64,000 nt of DNA from UBA4615 sp046046245 (GCA_046046245.1 JBJOKE010000017.1:1-64000); one strand, 5' to 3'. Counted from the stretch's first letter, positions 51,197-60,143 are shown. Translations and numbers: made by a program. The notes: generated by a model not told the origin, from the sequence alone.

Positions 51197-51566
51197 CGCG
51201 CGTGTCCTCGGTCGGGTCGGGGCCGGCCGGCGCGGGAGCGCGCCGACGCCGGCCGAGTGTACCGTCGGGCCGCGTGCGGACCGGTGCGCGAACCCGCGGG
51301 ATCGGACCGCGCCACCGGTGCGGGGCGGCCCGTCATCGTCGTCGGTCGGGACGGCCCGACCCCCAAGGACAGCGTACCGGCGACCGGGCCGGGGTCGCTC
51401 GCTGCGTCGGGGCCGCGCGCCGCCGGGCGGCCGCGCCCCGCCGGCACGTCGCCGGCGCCCGAACCGGAACGCCGCGTGAGGGTCCGCGTTGACCGTCGCG
51501 CCCGTCGGGCAGCACGATCGTCCGCACCACGACGCCGCCCGTGCGAACGGGCCGAGGGAGGAGACC
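51197..51566. other. 370-bp divergent intergenic region without a gene
   Basis: No convincing gene is seen. A weak minus-strand -10 (TACACT, 51261-51256) would give a 53-nt leader to the persulfide dioxygenase. On the plus strand TTGACC (51489-51494) has only a poor -10 partner (CACGAT, 51513-51518). No regulator gene or strong dyad is present. Confidence 0.5.
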
Positions 51567-52547
51567 ATGAAGCAGCGATGGCTCGCGGCGCTCGCCGCGT
51601 TCGCCCTGTGTGCCCTGCACCCGGCGGCCCAGGCCCAGGGCGCGGCCGACTGGCCGCAGAAGCAGGTCCGCATCGTCGTGCCGTACCCGCCGGGCGGCAC
51701 CACCGACATCGTCACGCGGATGATCGCCAAGGGCCTGTCGGACGCGTGGAAGCAGCCGGTGGTCGTCGAGAACCGCGGCGGCGCGTCGGGGATCATCGGC
51801 ACCGAGGTCGTGATGAAGGCGCCCGCCGACGGCTACACGCTGCTGTCGACCGGCAGCGGCCCGCACGTGGTCAACGTGAGCCTGTTCCCGAAGATCCCGT
51901 ACGACCCGGTGAAGGACTTCGAGCCGGTCGGCCTGGTGATCACGATCCCGCTGCTGATGGTCGCGCCGGCGAACGCGCCGTACTCGAACGTCGCCGAGTT
52001 CGTCGACTGGGCGCGCCGCAACCGCGACCGCGTCAACTACTGCTCGATCGGCGCCGGCTCGCCGTCGCACCTCGCCGCCGAGCTGTTCAAGTCGATGGCG
52101 AAGGTCGAGATGACCCACGTCGCCCAGAAGGGCAGCGGCCCGGCGATCGTCGACACCATCGGCGGCACCTGCCAGGTGCTCTTCGACAGCGCGGTCTCGT
52201 CGGGCCCGCACGTGCGCTCGGGCAAGCTGAAGGCGCTCGCGATCGGCACGGCCGAGCGGCTGCCCTCGTGGCCCGCCGTGCCCACCGTCGCCGAGTCCGG
52301 CGTGCCGGGCTTCAACGCCTACACCTGGGGCGCGATGCTCGCGCCGGCGGGCACGCCGAAGGCGGTGGTCGCGAAGGTCAACGCCGAGATGATGCGGGTG
52401 CTCGCGAGCGCCGAGGTCCGCGAGGCGCTCGCCGCGCAGGGCGGCATCGCGGGGAGCGGCACGCCCGCCGACCTCGCGAGCTTCACCGACCAGGAGATCG
52501 CCAAGTGGGCCAAGGTGATCCGGGACGGCAACATCAAGCCGGAGTGA
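51567..52547 (+). CDS. Bug-family tripartite tricarboxylate transporter receptor
   Basis: A 326-aa periplasmic receptor with signal peptide ending AAQAQGAAD and Bug signatures QVRIVVPYPPGGTTDIVTRMIA and VENRGGASGIIGTEVV. The ATG has GGGAGGAG upstream. Two bases separate it from the TauD-type dioxygenase, so it probably binds the substrate of that enzyme. No TctA/TctB permease is nearby. Confidence 0.9.
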   Translation: MKQRWLAALAAFALCALHPAAQAQGAADWPQKQVRIVVPYPPGGTTDIVTRMIAKGLSDAWKQPVVVENRGGASGIIGTEVVMKAPADGYTLLSTGSGPHVVNVSLFPKIPYDPVKDFEPVGLVITIPLLMVAPANAPYSNVAEFVDWARRNRDRVNYCSIGAGSPSHLAAELFKSMAKVEMTHVAQKGSGPAIVDTIGGTCQVLFDSAVSSGPHVRSGKLKALAIGTAERLPSWPAVPTVAESGVPGFNAYTWGAMLAPAGTPKAVVAKVNAEMMRVLASAEVREALAAQGGIAGSGTPADLASFTDQEIAKWAKVIRDGNIKPE

Positions 52548-52549
52548 CC

Positions 52550-53416
52550 ATGGAGACGATCCCGCTCCACCCCGGGTTCGGCGCCGAGGTCCGCGGCGTC
52601 GGCCTGCTCGACGTGGTGTCCTCCGACGCGGCCTACCGCGCGGTCCGCGCCGCCTTCGAGCGCTTCTCGGTGCTGGTCTGGCGCGACCAGTCGATCAGCG
52701 ACGAACTGCAGGCGGCCGCGAGCCGCGCGTTCGGCCCGCTCGAGGTCACCAAGGTGGGCTCGCTCGGGGAGGGCACGGTGTTCGGCCGCATCACCAACAT
52801 CGGTCCGGACGGCGAGCCGGTGCCGCCGGACCACCGGCAGGCGCTGGTGGGCCGCGCGAACGCGCTCTGGCACGCCGACAGCACCTTCAAGCGCACGCCC
52901 GCGGTCGCGTCGATGCTGTCGGCGCGGATCATCCCGAGCGAGGGCGGCGCGACCGAGTTCTGCTCGACGCGCGCCGCGTGGTCGCGTCTGTCCGACGACG
53001 AGCGCACGCGGCTGCAGGACCTCGTCGCCGAGCACAGCTACCTGTACTCGCGCGACCGCATCGACCCCGACCTCGTCACGCCGGCCGAGCGCGCCGCCCT
53101 GCCGCCGGTGCGCTGGAAGCTCAGCTGGCCGAACCCGGCGAACGGCCTGCGCTCGCTCTACATCGCGTCGCACGCCGGCGCGATCGAGGGCATGGCGAAG
53201 GCCGAGGCGATGGCGCTGCTGCAGCGCCTGTCGGACGCGGCGACCGCACCGGCGCACGTCTACGCGCACCGCTGGCGGCCGGGCGACGTGGTGCTCTGGG
53301 ACAACCGCGCGACGATGCATCGCGGCCGGCCGTTTCCGGTCGCCGAGAAGCGCTCGATGGTCCGCACGACGATCTCCGCGACCGCGGCCGACGGGCTGGA
53401 GGCGGTCACGCCCTGA
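52550..53416 (+). CDS. TauD/TfdA-family Fe(II)/2-oxoglutarate dioxygenase
   Basis: A 288-aa dioxygenase. The metal-binding HxD is His108-Asp110 (WHADSTF), the distal His is in MHRGRPFP and the 2-oxoglutarate Arg in MVRTTI. Family members hydroxylate taurine, alkylsulfates, phenoxyacetates such as 2,4-D and others; sequence does not decide. The neighbouring sulfatase and sulfur-oxidation genes make a sulfonate or sulfate ester plausible (inference). Confidence 0.9.
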   Translation: METIPLHPGFGAEVRGVGLLDVVSSDAAYRAVRAAFERFSVLVWRDQSISDELQAAASRAFGPLEVTKVGSLGEGTVFGRITNIGPDGEPVPPDHRQALVGRANALWHADSTFKRTPAVASMLSARIIPSEGGATEFCSTRAAWSRLSDDERTRLQDLVAEHSYLYSRDRIDPDLVTPAERAALPPVRWKLSWPNPANGLRSLYIASHAGAIEGMAKAEAMALLQRLSDAATAPAHVYAHRWRPGDVVLWDNRATMHRGRPFPVAEKRSMVRTTISATAADGLEAVTP

Positions 53417-53447
53417 GCGCGGGCCCGCGCGCCTCGCGCACGAGGCG
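53417..53447. terminator. Palindrome and hairpin between convergent genes
   Basis: GCGCGGGCCCGCGC (53417-53430) is a perfect 14-bp palindrome. Next to it CGCCTCG pairs with CGAGGCG (53430-53436 with 53441-53447) around CGCA. They fill the 41-base gap between the dioxygenase and the sulfatase and probably terminate both. Confidence 0.55.
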
Positions 53448-53457
53448 GCGCGGGACC

Positions 53458-54783
53458 TCAGCGCTGCGGCATGTCCGCCGTGGTGTACCCCAGGCTCACC
53501 GCCGCGTCTTCCGGGATCGCCGGCATCGACGCGTTCCACGTCTCCCAGTCGGCGCGCATCGCCGCGAGCCGCTCCGGCTCGCGCTTCGCGAGGTTCGCGC
53601 GCTCCCGTTCGTCCTTCGACAGGTCGAACAGGTAGTCGACCCCGTCCACCCGCAGGTACTTCCAGGGCCCGTCGCGCAGCGCGCGCTGCTGGCGGTGCTT
53701 CATCCGCCAGTGCAGCGGCCGACGGAACGCCTGCGACGGGTCGCGCAGCACCGGCAGCAGCGAGACGCCGTCGAGCGGGTGGTCGGGATGGGCGGCGACA
53801 CCGGCCGCGGCCAGCATCGTCGCGCTCCAGTCCATCGTCATGCAGGGCTGCGCGCTGGTCGTCCCCGCGGGAATCGTCGACGGCCACTGCGCGATCCACG
53901 GCACGCGGATGCCGCCCTCGGTGAGGTCCATCTTGCCGCCCACCAGCGGCCAGTTGTCCGAGAAGCGCTCGCCGCCGTTGTCGCTGGTGAAGACCACCAG
54001 CGTGTCGCGCTCCAGGCCCAGGCGGCGCAGCGCTGCCATCAGGGTGCCGATGCCCTCGTCCATCTGCCGGATCATCCGCCGGTAGGTGTCGACGCTGCCG
54101 CCGTCGAGGTGGAACAGGTTGTCCTTCACCCGGGGCGCGAGCCCGCGGTCGTCGCGGGTCTCCCAGGGCCAGTGCGGGGCCGTGTAGTGCAGGCTGAGCA
54201 GGAAGGGCACGTCGGGCGTGCGCGCGGCGCGCTCGACCACGTCGACCGCGCGGGCCGACAGCAGGTCGGTGAGGTAGCCGTCGGTGGGCGCGAGCGCCTC
54301 GCCCTCCCACAGGTCGTGCTGGCCGCGCGAGTCGCAATGGGTGAAGTAGTCGACGCCGCCGGCCATCGGGCCGAAGTACTCGTCGTAGCCGGACTTGATC
54401 GGACCGAAGTGCGGCGGATGGCCGAGATGCCACTTGCCGACGAGGGCGGTCCGGTAGCCGGCCGCCTTCAGCAGCGAGGGCAGCGTGGGATGCGAGGGCG
54501 GCAGTCCGATGTGCGGCTTGCCGCGGTCGGCGCTGCGGATCGGCTCCTCGGCGGCGCCGCGCAGCCGGTACTGGTAGCGCGCGGTGATCATCCCGAAGCG
54601 GGTCGGCGAGCAGACCGGCGAGTTCGAGTAGCCCTGCGTGAAGCGGATGCCGGCGGCGGCGATCGCGTCGAGCTCGGGCGAGACCTCGCCGAACGACGCT
54701 GGGCGACCGCCGTAGCAGCCGAGGTCGGCATAGCCGAGATCGTCGGCGACGATGAAGACGAGGTTGGGGCGCTCGGGGGCCAT
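53458..54783 (-). CDS. Sulfatase (arylsulfatase family)
   Basis: A 441-aa sulfatase. The active-site signature CSPTR has Cys58, the residue converted to formylglycine by a maturase; metal ligands appear in VADDLGYAD and TSDNGG, with GKWHLG and HYTAPHWPWE. No signal peptide precedes it, so it is probably cytoplasmic. No formylglycine-generating enzyme is in the window. It follows the Bug receptor gene after 14 bases, suggesting uptake of a sulfate ester followed by hydrolysis. Confidence 0.9.
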   Translation of the reverse strand: MAPERPNLVFIVADDLGYADLGCYGGRPASFGEVSPELDAIAAAGIRFTQGYSNSPVCSPTRFGMITARYQYRLRGAAEEPIRSADRGKPHIGLPPSHPTLPSLLKAAGYRTALVGKWHLGHPPHFGPIKSGYDEYFGPMAGGVDYFTHCDSRGQHDLWEGEALAPTDGYLTDLLSARAVDVVERAARTPDVPFLLSLHYTAPHWPWETRDDRGLAPRVKDNLFHLDGGSVDTYRRMIRQMDEGIGTLMAALRRLGLERDTLVVFTSDNGGERFSDNWPLVGGKMDLTEGGIRVPWIAQWPSTIPAGTTSAQPCMTMDWSATMLAAAGVAAHPDHPLDGVSLLPVLRDPSQAFRRPLHWRMKHRQQRALRDGPWKYLRVDGVDYLFDLSKDERERANLAKREPERLAAMRADWETWNASMPAIPEDAAVSLGYTTADMPQR

Positions 54784-54797
54784 GGCGGAGGGTGCGA

Positions 54798-55763
54798 TCA
54801 GTCTTCGGGCGTGAAGCCGGAGGCCTTGACCACCGGCCCCCACAGCGCGGATTCGCGCTGCATGAGCGCGGTGAGCTCGGCGGCGGTGCTCGGGGCGGGC
54901 ACGAGCCCGAGGCGGCCGAGGCGTTCCTTGGCGGCCGGCGTGGCGAGCGTGCCGACGGTGGCCGCGCGGAGCCGGTCCAGCGTCGCGGCCGGCACCGCGG
55001 CCTGCGTGTAGAGGCCGTACCAGAGCGGCACGTCGAGGTCGATCCCGGCCTCCTTCAGCGTCGGCACGCCGTCGAGGAAGGGCGAGCGCGTGGCGCCCAT
55101 CGTCGCGATGATCCGCACGCGGCCGGCGCGGTGCTGCTCGATCGCGTCGCCGACCGGCGAGACCATGCAGGGGATCTGACCGCCGGCGACGTCGGTGACC
55201 GCGAGCGCCGAGCCGCGGTAGGGCACGTGGGTCATCGGCACGCCGAGCGCGCGTGCGGTCGCCACGCCGATGAAGTGCGGGATCGTTCCCGCGCCGGGCG
55301 AGCCGTAGCTCGCGCGATCGCCCGCGCCCTTCAGCCAGTCGCGGAATCCGGCGAGGTCCTTCGCCGGCACGGCGGGGCCGATCGTCAGCGCGTAGTCGCC
55401 GACGCACACGCGCGAGACCGGAGCGAAGTCCCTGAACGGGTCGAACTTCAGCGTCCGGAAGACGTGGGTGAACAGCGTCATCGGACCCTGCGGTACCAGC
55501 AGCAGCGTGTCGCCGTCGGCGGCGGCGCCCTTGGCCGCTTCGATCGCGAGCCGGCCGGCCGCGCCGGTGCGGTTCTCGACGATCGCCGTGCGGCCGAGCA
55601 CCGCGCCGAGCTGCTCGGCGAGCAGCCGCGCGACGCCGTCGACGCTGCCGCCGGCGGCGAAGCCGATCAGGATGCGTATCGGCGGGGTCTGGGCCAGGGC
55701 GGGGCGCAGGCCCGCGAGTGCGGCGGCGGACAGGCCGCCGGCCAGGACGCGGCGTCGGTGCAT
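54798..55763 (-). CDS. Bug-family tripartite tricarboxylate transporter receptor
   Basis: A 321-aa periplasmic receptor. The signal peptide begins MHRRRVLAGG (Tat-like) and ends ALAQTPP; the Bug motifs IRILIGFAAGGSVDGVARLLA and VENRTGAAGRLAIEAAK follow. It precedes the sulfatase in a two-gene operon. Ribosome-binding site GAGGAG upstream. Confidence 0.9.
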   Translation of the reverse strand: MHRRRVLAGGLSAAALAGLRPALAQTPPIRILIGFAAGGSVDGVARLLAEQLGAVLGRTAIVENRTGAAGRLAIEAAKGAAADGDTLLLVPQGPMTLFTHVFRTLKFDPFRDFAPVSRVCVGDYALTIGPAVPAKDLAGFRDWLKGAGDRASYGSPGAGTIPHFIGVATARALGVPMTHVPYRGSALAVTDVAGGQIPCMVSPVGDAIEQHRAGRVRIIATMGATRSPFLDGVPTLKEAGIDLDVPLWYGLYTQAAVPAATLDRLRAATVGTLATPAAKERLGRLGLVPAPSTAAELTALMQRESALWGPVVKASGFTPED

Positions 55764-55866
55764 CGGGTCTCCTCGGTGATTCGGGCGGCGCGCGTCGCGG
55801 CGCCGGCCGTGCGACTGTAGTGAAACCTGCGGCGTCGCGCCAATCGGCCCGTCGGCGCGGGGCCGT

Positions 55867-56511
55867 TCAGTCGAGTTCGAGCGTGGTCGGGTCGAAGAAG
55901 CTGCCGTCCTGACCTTCGTCGCCGTAGACCACGCGGTCGGGGCGCGCGGGCGCCATCGCGAACCAGCGCACGCCGTGCGTCGACCAGCCGGCTTCGCCGC
56001 AGGGCGGCTCGGGCACCTGGTCCTTCGGCGTGCGCTCGAACGCGCGTCGCCGCTCGCCGGTCGGACGGATCTCCCAGACGGCCCAGCCGGGCCTCGGCGG
56101 CGGCACCTGCGCGCGCACGAAGCGGCAGGTCCGCGCGTCGGGGATCAGGCCCTCGCGCCGCAGCCGCGGCAGCAGCGACGCGAGCCGCTCGCCGGGCTCG
56201 AGTCGGAAGACACGCAGCACGGTCCCGATCCGCTCGTCGTCGCGCCGGAGCACGAAGCCCGGCAGCGCGCCGTCGGGCTCGAGCCGCCAGCGACCGGTGG
56301 GCAGCGGACAGGCCTGTGCGCGAACGCGCAGGCCGCCGGCGGACAGGTCCTGCCACGTGCAGCCGGGCGCGACGAGCCCGGCAGGCGCGCGGGCGGGTGG
56401 TGCAGCGACGGCGGTGCGAGCCGATGCCGGCAGGGCCGCGGCGAGCGTCGCCGCGACCGTCGGCGCCAGGAGGGCCGGCACGACGCGCCGGGCGAGCGGA
56501 CGGACCCGCAT
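55867..56511 (-). CDS. Exported protein of unknown function
   Basis: A 214-aa protein with a signal peptide (RVVPALLAPTVAATLAAALPASA). The mature part has four cysteines (in PGCTWQD, AQACPLP, DARTCRF, PEPPCGEAG), which could form two disulfides, and no recognised domain. It follows the B12-binding gene after 36 bases. I cannot name a function. Confidence 0.7.
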   Translation of the reverse strand: MRVRPLARRVVPALLAPTVAATLAAALPASARTAVAAPPARAPAGLVAPGCTWQDLSAGGLRVRAQACPLPTGRWRLEPDGALPGFVLRRDDERIGTVLRVFRLEPGERLASLLPRLRREGLIPDARTCRFVRAQVPPPRPGWAVWEIRPTGERRRAFERTPKDQVPEPPCGEAGWSTHGVRWFAMAPARPDRVVYGDEGQDGSFFDPTTLELD

Positions 56512-56547
56512 CGGGATGGGCCTCCGGGGGGCGGGGTCGGCGGCCTG

Positions 56548-57564
56548 TCAGGCCGCCCCGGACCCGGTCCTCGGCGCGCCGGGCGGACGCGGGCGCCTCG
56601 CGAGCGCTCGGCCCGATCCCGCGACCGGGCTGCGCCCGGGTGCGATCGGTGCCGCGGCGGCCCGATCGGCGCGGGCCCGGCGGCGGGCGGCGGCGCGCGC
56701 GTCCCGCAGCAGCGACGCGGCCACCCGAAGTGCCGCACCGGCGTCGGGCGCCCACGCGTCCGCGCCGAGCATCGCCGCGTGATCGGCGCCGTCGCGCAGC
56801 CCGGGACCGCCGACCACGACCCGCAGGTCGAGCCGTCGCGATGCGCGCCGCAGGCTGCGCACCAGCGCGCGGGCGGCGTCGAGCTCGCGGTCCTGACCGA
56901 TGCTCAGGCCGACCACGTCGCAGGGCGCCGCGCGCACCAGGGCGCACAGTGCGGACGCCTCCGCGCCCGCCTCGAATCGCACCGACCAGCCGGCGTGGCG
57001 GAACGCGGCCGCCACCATCACCGGTCCGAGCAGGTGCGTGCCGCCCGGCACGGCGGCGATCAGGATCCGCCCCGTGCCGGTCGCGGTCGTGTCGGCGGCC
57101 GGCGCGTCGGCGCCCATCGCATGAACCAGCGTCTGCAGTCGCCACAGTCCGAGCGTGACGGCGGCGAAGCCGCAGCGGTCCTCGCTCCAGCCTTCGCCGA
57201 GCCGGCGGGCCGCGGGGGCGATCAGGTCGCTGCAGAGGGTCCCGACGTCGATCCCGCCGTCGTGCAGGGCGCCGACCCAGGCCGCGCAGCCCTCGGCGTC
57301 GTCGTCGAGCAGCAGGCCGACGAGGGTCTCGACGTCGGCATCGCGCAGTGCCGGCGCGGCGGTCGGCCGAGATCGCCGGTCGCTCGCCCCGCGGGGATGC
57401 GCCCGCAGCAGCGAGGGCACGAGCCGCGTCTCGATCGCGCCGACCAGCCAGTCCGGCGGCGCCGACGCCTCGTCACCCGATCCGCCCGATCGGAGGTCAT
57501 GCGGACCCTCTTCCGAGTGCTCGCGCTCGACGGCCCGAGCGCTGCCCGAGATGTCTGGGTCCAT
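56548..57564 (-). CDS. Cobalamin-binding regulator, AerR/PpaA-like
   Basis: A 338-aa protein. Residues about 70-150 resemble the helical cap of B12-binding proteins (APAARRLGEGWSEDRCGFAAVTLGLWRLQ) and about 165-290 a B12-binding Rossmann domain (ILIAAVPGGTHLLGPVMVAAAFRHAGWSV; VVGLSIGQD). The usual DxHxxG is replaced by GGTHLLG, as in AerR/PpaA antirepressors of purple bacteria, which bind cobalamin and respond to light. No DNA-binding domain is seen; the last 50 residues are Arg/Ala/Pro-rich. No photosynthesis, carotenoid or PpsR gene is in the window, so its target is unknown. Confidence 0.8.
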   Translation of the reverse strand: MDPDISGSARAVEREHSEEGPHDLRSGGSGDEASAPPDWLVGAIETRLVPSLLRAHPRGASDRRSRPTAAPALRDADVETLVGLLLDDDAEGCAAWVGALHDGGIDVGTLCSDLIAPAARRLGEGWSEDRCGFAAVTLGLWRLQTLVHAMGADAPAADTTATGTGRILIAAVPGGTHLLGPVMVAAAFRHAGWSVRFEAGAEASALCALVRAAPCDVVGLSIGQDRELDAARALVRSLRRASRRLDLRVVVGGPGLRDGADHAAMLGADAWAPDAGAALRVAASLLRDARAAARRRARADRAAAAPIAPGRSPVAGSGRALARRPRPPGAPRTGSGAA

Positions 57565-57722
57565 GTTCTCCCCCCCGCCGCTTCCGGCGGTCCGTCCCGG
57601 AAGGGGAGCCGCCGCCGTTGCGGTGCGACCCGGCAGCCCGCGGAACGCGGGCCGACCGGCGCATGACGACAGGGTACGGCGAAGTCGGCCGGTTGTCTCC
57701 CGTTCGATCGATCGTCAGCGGC

Positions 57723-57737
57723 CGTTCGTGTCGAACG
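57723..57737. terminator. Short dyad CGTTCG-TGT-CGAACG after rraA
   Basis: A 15-bp inverted repeat 11 bases beyond the rraA-like stop. It could end the six-gene operon or be an operator for the B12-binding gene, which starts at 57564. The rest of 57565-57747 shows nothing I recognise. Confidence 0.3.
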
Positions 57738-57747
57738 ACCCGGGCGG

Positions 57748-58296
57748 CTACGGTCGTGCTGCCGGGCCTGCCGCATAGGCCGCCGTGGCCGCCACGGTGG
57801 CCTCGACCGGCACGTCGGACTCGGTCGTGCCCTCCGGCAGCACGATCACGCCGTCCTCGTCGGCCACCAGCCGGCGGCCGGGGACGAAGGTCGCGCCGCC
57901 GAAGCTCACCGGCACGTCGACCTCGCCGGCCCCGGTCCGCGTCCCTCGGCAGGGCACGGTGCCCAGCGCCTTCACGCCCAGGTCCATCGCGTCGATCTCG
58001 GCCGCGTCGCGGATCGCGCCGTGGATCACCAGGCCCGCCCAGCCGTTGCGGATCGCGACCGCCGCCATCAGGTCGCCGAACAGCGCGCGGGCGATCGAGC
58101 CGCCACCGTCGATGACGAGCACCCGGCCGTGACCGGGCTGCGAGACCACGTCGCGCATCAGTCCGATGTCCTCGTGGCAGCGGACGGTGCGGATGTCGCC
58201 GGCGAACGCGCGGCGTCGACCGAAGCCGCGCCAGGGCAGCGCGCTCGCCACGGCACCCTCGCAGGCGTCACAGAGGTCGGTGGTCTTGGGGAGCAT
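57748..58296 (-). CDS. RraA/HMG-aldolase family protein
   Basis: A 182-aa member of the RraA-like family. VLVIDGGGSIARALFGDLMA and GLVIHGAIRDAAEIDAMDLGVKALG hold the Arg-Asp pair used for metal and pyruvate binding in 4-hydroxy-4-methyl-2-oxoglutarate/4-carboxy-4-hydroxy-2-oxoadipate aldolases. In a catabolic operon an aldolase is more likely than RNase E inhibition. It is the last gene of the IclR-linked operon, 14 bases after the DUF2783 gene. Confidence 0.82.
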   Translation of the reverse strand: MLPKTTDLCDACEGAVASALPWRGFGRRRAFAGDIRTVRCHEDIGLMRDVVSQPGHGRVLVIDGGGSIARALFGDLMAAVAIRNGWAGLVIHGAIRDAAEIDAMDLGVKALGTVPCRGTRTGAGEVDVPVSFGGATFVPGRRLVADEDGVIVLPEGTTESDVPVEATVAATAAYAAGPAARP

Positions 58297-58310
58297 GGCG
58301 GCAATTCCTT

Positions 58311-58502
58311 TCAGAGCCCGCGCCGCGCCACCGCGATCGCCTCGCGCAGCACCTCGCGGTCGCCGACGTGGTTCGAGAGCACCAGCAGCAGCTTCGCCTG
58401 GAAGCGCTCGGCGCGCTCGTCGTCGAGGTCGCGGATCGCCGCGATCAGCTCGGCGTAGAAGTCGTCGGGGTCGGGGACGTTCGGTTCGTGCTTGAGCTTC
58501 AT
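58311..58502 (-). CDS. DUF2783 small protein
   Basis: A 63-aa protein with the pattern I associate with DUF2783: VPDPDDFYAELIAAIRDLDDE, then FQAKLLLVLSNHVGD and REAIAVARR. It should form two or three helices. It follows the FAD hydroxylase after 11 bases. A divergent copy sits beside another FAD hydroxylase at 40211-40435. Role unknown; accessory to the hydroxylase is a reasonable guess. Confidence 0.82.
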   Translation of the reverse strand: MKLKHEPNVPDPDDFYAELIAAIRDLDDERAERFQAKLLLVLSNHVGDREVLREAIAVARRGL

Positions 58503-58513
58503 CGCTGGCTCCG

Positions 58514-60133
58514 TCAGGCGGGGGCGCGGCCGCAGGCGCGGGCGATCGCGGCCTCGATCCCCGCGGCATCGAAGGCGCGCCAGCGCGCGGCGACGTACTG
58601 GTCGGGGCGCAGCAGGTAGACCGTGCCCGGCCGACCGTCGTAGCGCCGGGCGACCAGGCCTTCGACGTCGGCCACGTCGTCGCCCACCGACAGCACGGTC
58701 GCGGCGACACCGCCCGACTCGACGCGCGCCGCCGGCGGCTTCGCGCCGAAGACCAGCAGCACGAAGCCCTCGGGCAGTTCGTTCAGCAGCCACGACGCAC
58801 GGCCGCCGCGGGTCACCGGCGCGTCGGCCGCGTTGGTGCCGGGCTTCATGTCGCCTTCGAACGGCGCGGCGTCGGGCGTGCTCAGCGAGGACGTCGGGTA
58901 GGGCGTCGGCGTCGACAGCCGGCCGCTGTTCAGCAGCTTCCTCGCGAAGGGCTCGTGCTCGGCGAGCTCGAGCACGGCATCCCGCAGCACGCGGCTCGCG
59001 CGACTCTTCGGCGTGATGAAGTCGGTCGCGCGCGTGGAGTTCGCGATGTTGTCGTCGGCGGCGAACGCGCGCTCCTCGTGGTAGCTGTCGAGCAGCGTCG
59101 CCGGCGCGCGGCCGGCCGCCACCGCCGCGAGCTTCCACGCCAGGTTGTCGACGTCCTGCACGCCGGTGTTCGCGCCGCGTGCGCCGAACGGCGAGACCTG
59201 GTGTGCGGCATCGCCCGCGAACAGCACGCGGCCATGGCGGAAGCGGTCGATCCGTCGGCAGGCGAACTGGTAGACCGAGACCCACTCGAGCTCGAACTCG
59301 GCGTCGGGTCCGAGCATCGCCTGGATCCGCGGAATCACCTTCTCCGGCTTCTTCTCCTCGTCCGGATCCGCGCCCCAGCCGAGCTGGAAGTCGATCCGCC
59401 AGACGTTGTCGGCCTCGCGGTGCAGCAGCACGCTCTGGCCGCGGTGGAACGGCGGATCGAACCAGAACCAGCGCTCGGTCGGGAAGTCCGCCTTCATCAG
59501 CACATCGGCGATGAGGAAGCGGTCCTGGAAGAACTGGCCGGTGAACGACGCGCCCACCATCCGGCGCACGTCGCTGTTCGCGCCGTCGCAGGCGATCACC
59601 CAGTCGGCGTCCAGGCGCACGATGCCGTCGGGCGTCTCCACCGTCAGCAGCACGCGGTCGTCGGCCTGCGCGAGGCCCGTCACGCGGTGCTTCCAGCGCA
59701 GGTCCACCGCGCCGGTGGCGCCGCAGGCATCGACGAGGTATTCCTCGAGGTAGTACTGCTGGAGGTTGATCATCGCCGGCATGCGGTGGCCGGCCTCCGG
59801 CAGCAGGTCGAAGGCGTAGACGAGGTTCTCGCCGCGGAAGACCTTGCCGACCTGCCACTGCACGCCCTTGTCGACCATGCGGTCGGCCACGCCGAGCCGG
59901 TCCCAGACCTCGAGCGTGCGCTTCGCGTAGCACAGGGCGCGCGAGCCGACGCTCACCGTGTCGTTGTCGTCCAGGACCACCGCGCGCAGCCCGCGCGTCG
60001 CGCAGTCGAGCGCCGCGGTCAGGCCCACCGGGCCCGCGCCGATCACCACCAGCGGGACCCGTTCGACCGCGCCCGCGGGCTGCGCGGGCGAGGGCCGGTA
60101 GTCGTACCTCGGGAAGTCGTAGGTCTTCAGCAT
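58514..60133 (-). CDS. FAD-dependent aromatic hydroxylase
   Basis: A 539-aa group-A flavoprotein hydroxylase with VVIGAGPVGLTAALDCATRG, ACDGANSDVRRMVG and GDAAHQVSPFGARGANTGVQDVDNLAWKL, and a thioredoxin-like C-terminal domain. It is in an operon with a fumarylacetoacetase and a VOC protein, so it probably makes a dihydroxylated (hydroquinone-type) aromatic for ring cleavage. It lies 10 bases after the VOC gene. Confidence 0.87.
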   Translation of the reverse strand: MLKTYDFPRYDYRPSPAQPAGAVERVPLVVIGAGPVGLTAALDCATRGLRAVVLDDNDTVSVGSRALCYAKRTLEVWDRLGVADRMVDKGVQWQVGKVFRGENLVYAFDLLPEAGHRMPAMINLQQYYLEEYLVDACGATGAVDLRWKHRVTGLAQADDRVLLTVETPDGIVRLDADWVIACDGANSDVRRMVGASFTGQFFQDRFLIADVLMKADFPTERWFWFDPPFHRGQSVLLHREADNVWRIDFQLGWGADPDEEKKPEKVIPRIQAMLGPDAEFELEWVSVYQFACRRIDRFRHGRVLFAGDAAHQVSPFGARGANTGVQDVDNLAWKLAAVAAGRAPATLLDSYHEERAFAADDNIANSTRATDFITPKSRASRVLRDAVLELAEHEPFARKLLNSGRLSTPTPYPTSSLSTPDAAPFEGDMKPGTNAADAPVTRGGRASWLLNELPEGFVLLVFGAKPPAARVESGGVAATVLSVGDDVADVEGLVARRYDGRPGTVYLLRPDQYVAARWRAFDAAGIEAAIARACGRAPA

Positions 60134-60143
60134 CGCCGCGCCC

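Noticed and set aside
52319..54433. A 704-codon minus-strand frame spanning the dioxygenase and sulfatase
   Set aside because: It overlaps two well-supported genes in other frames and has no domain of its own.
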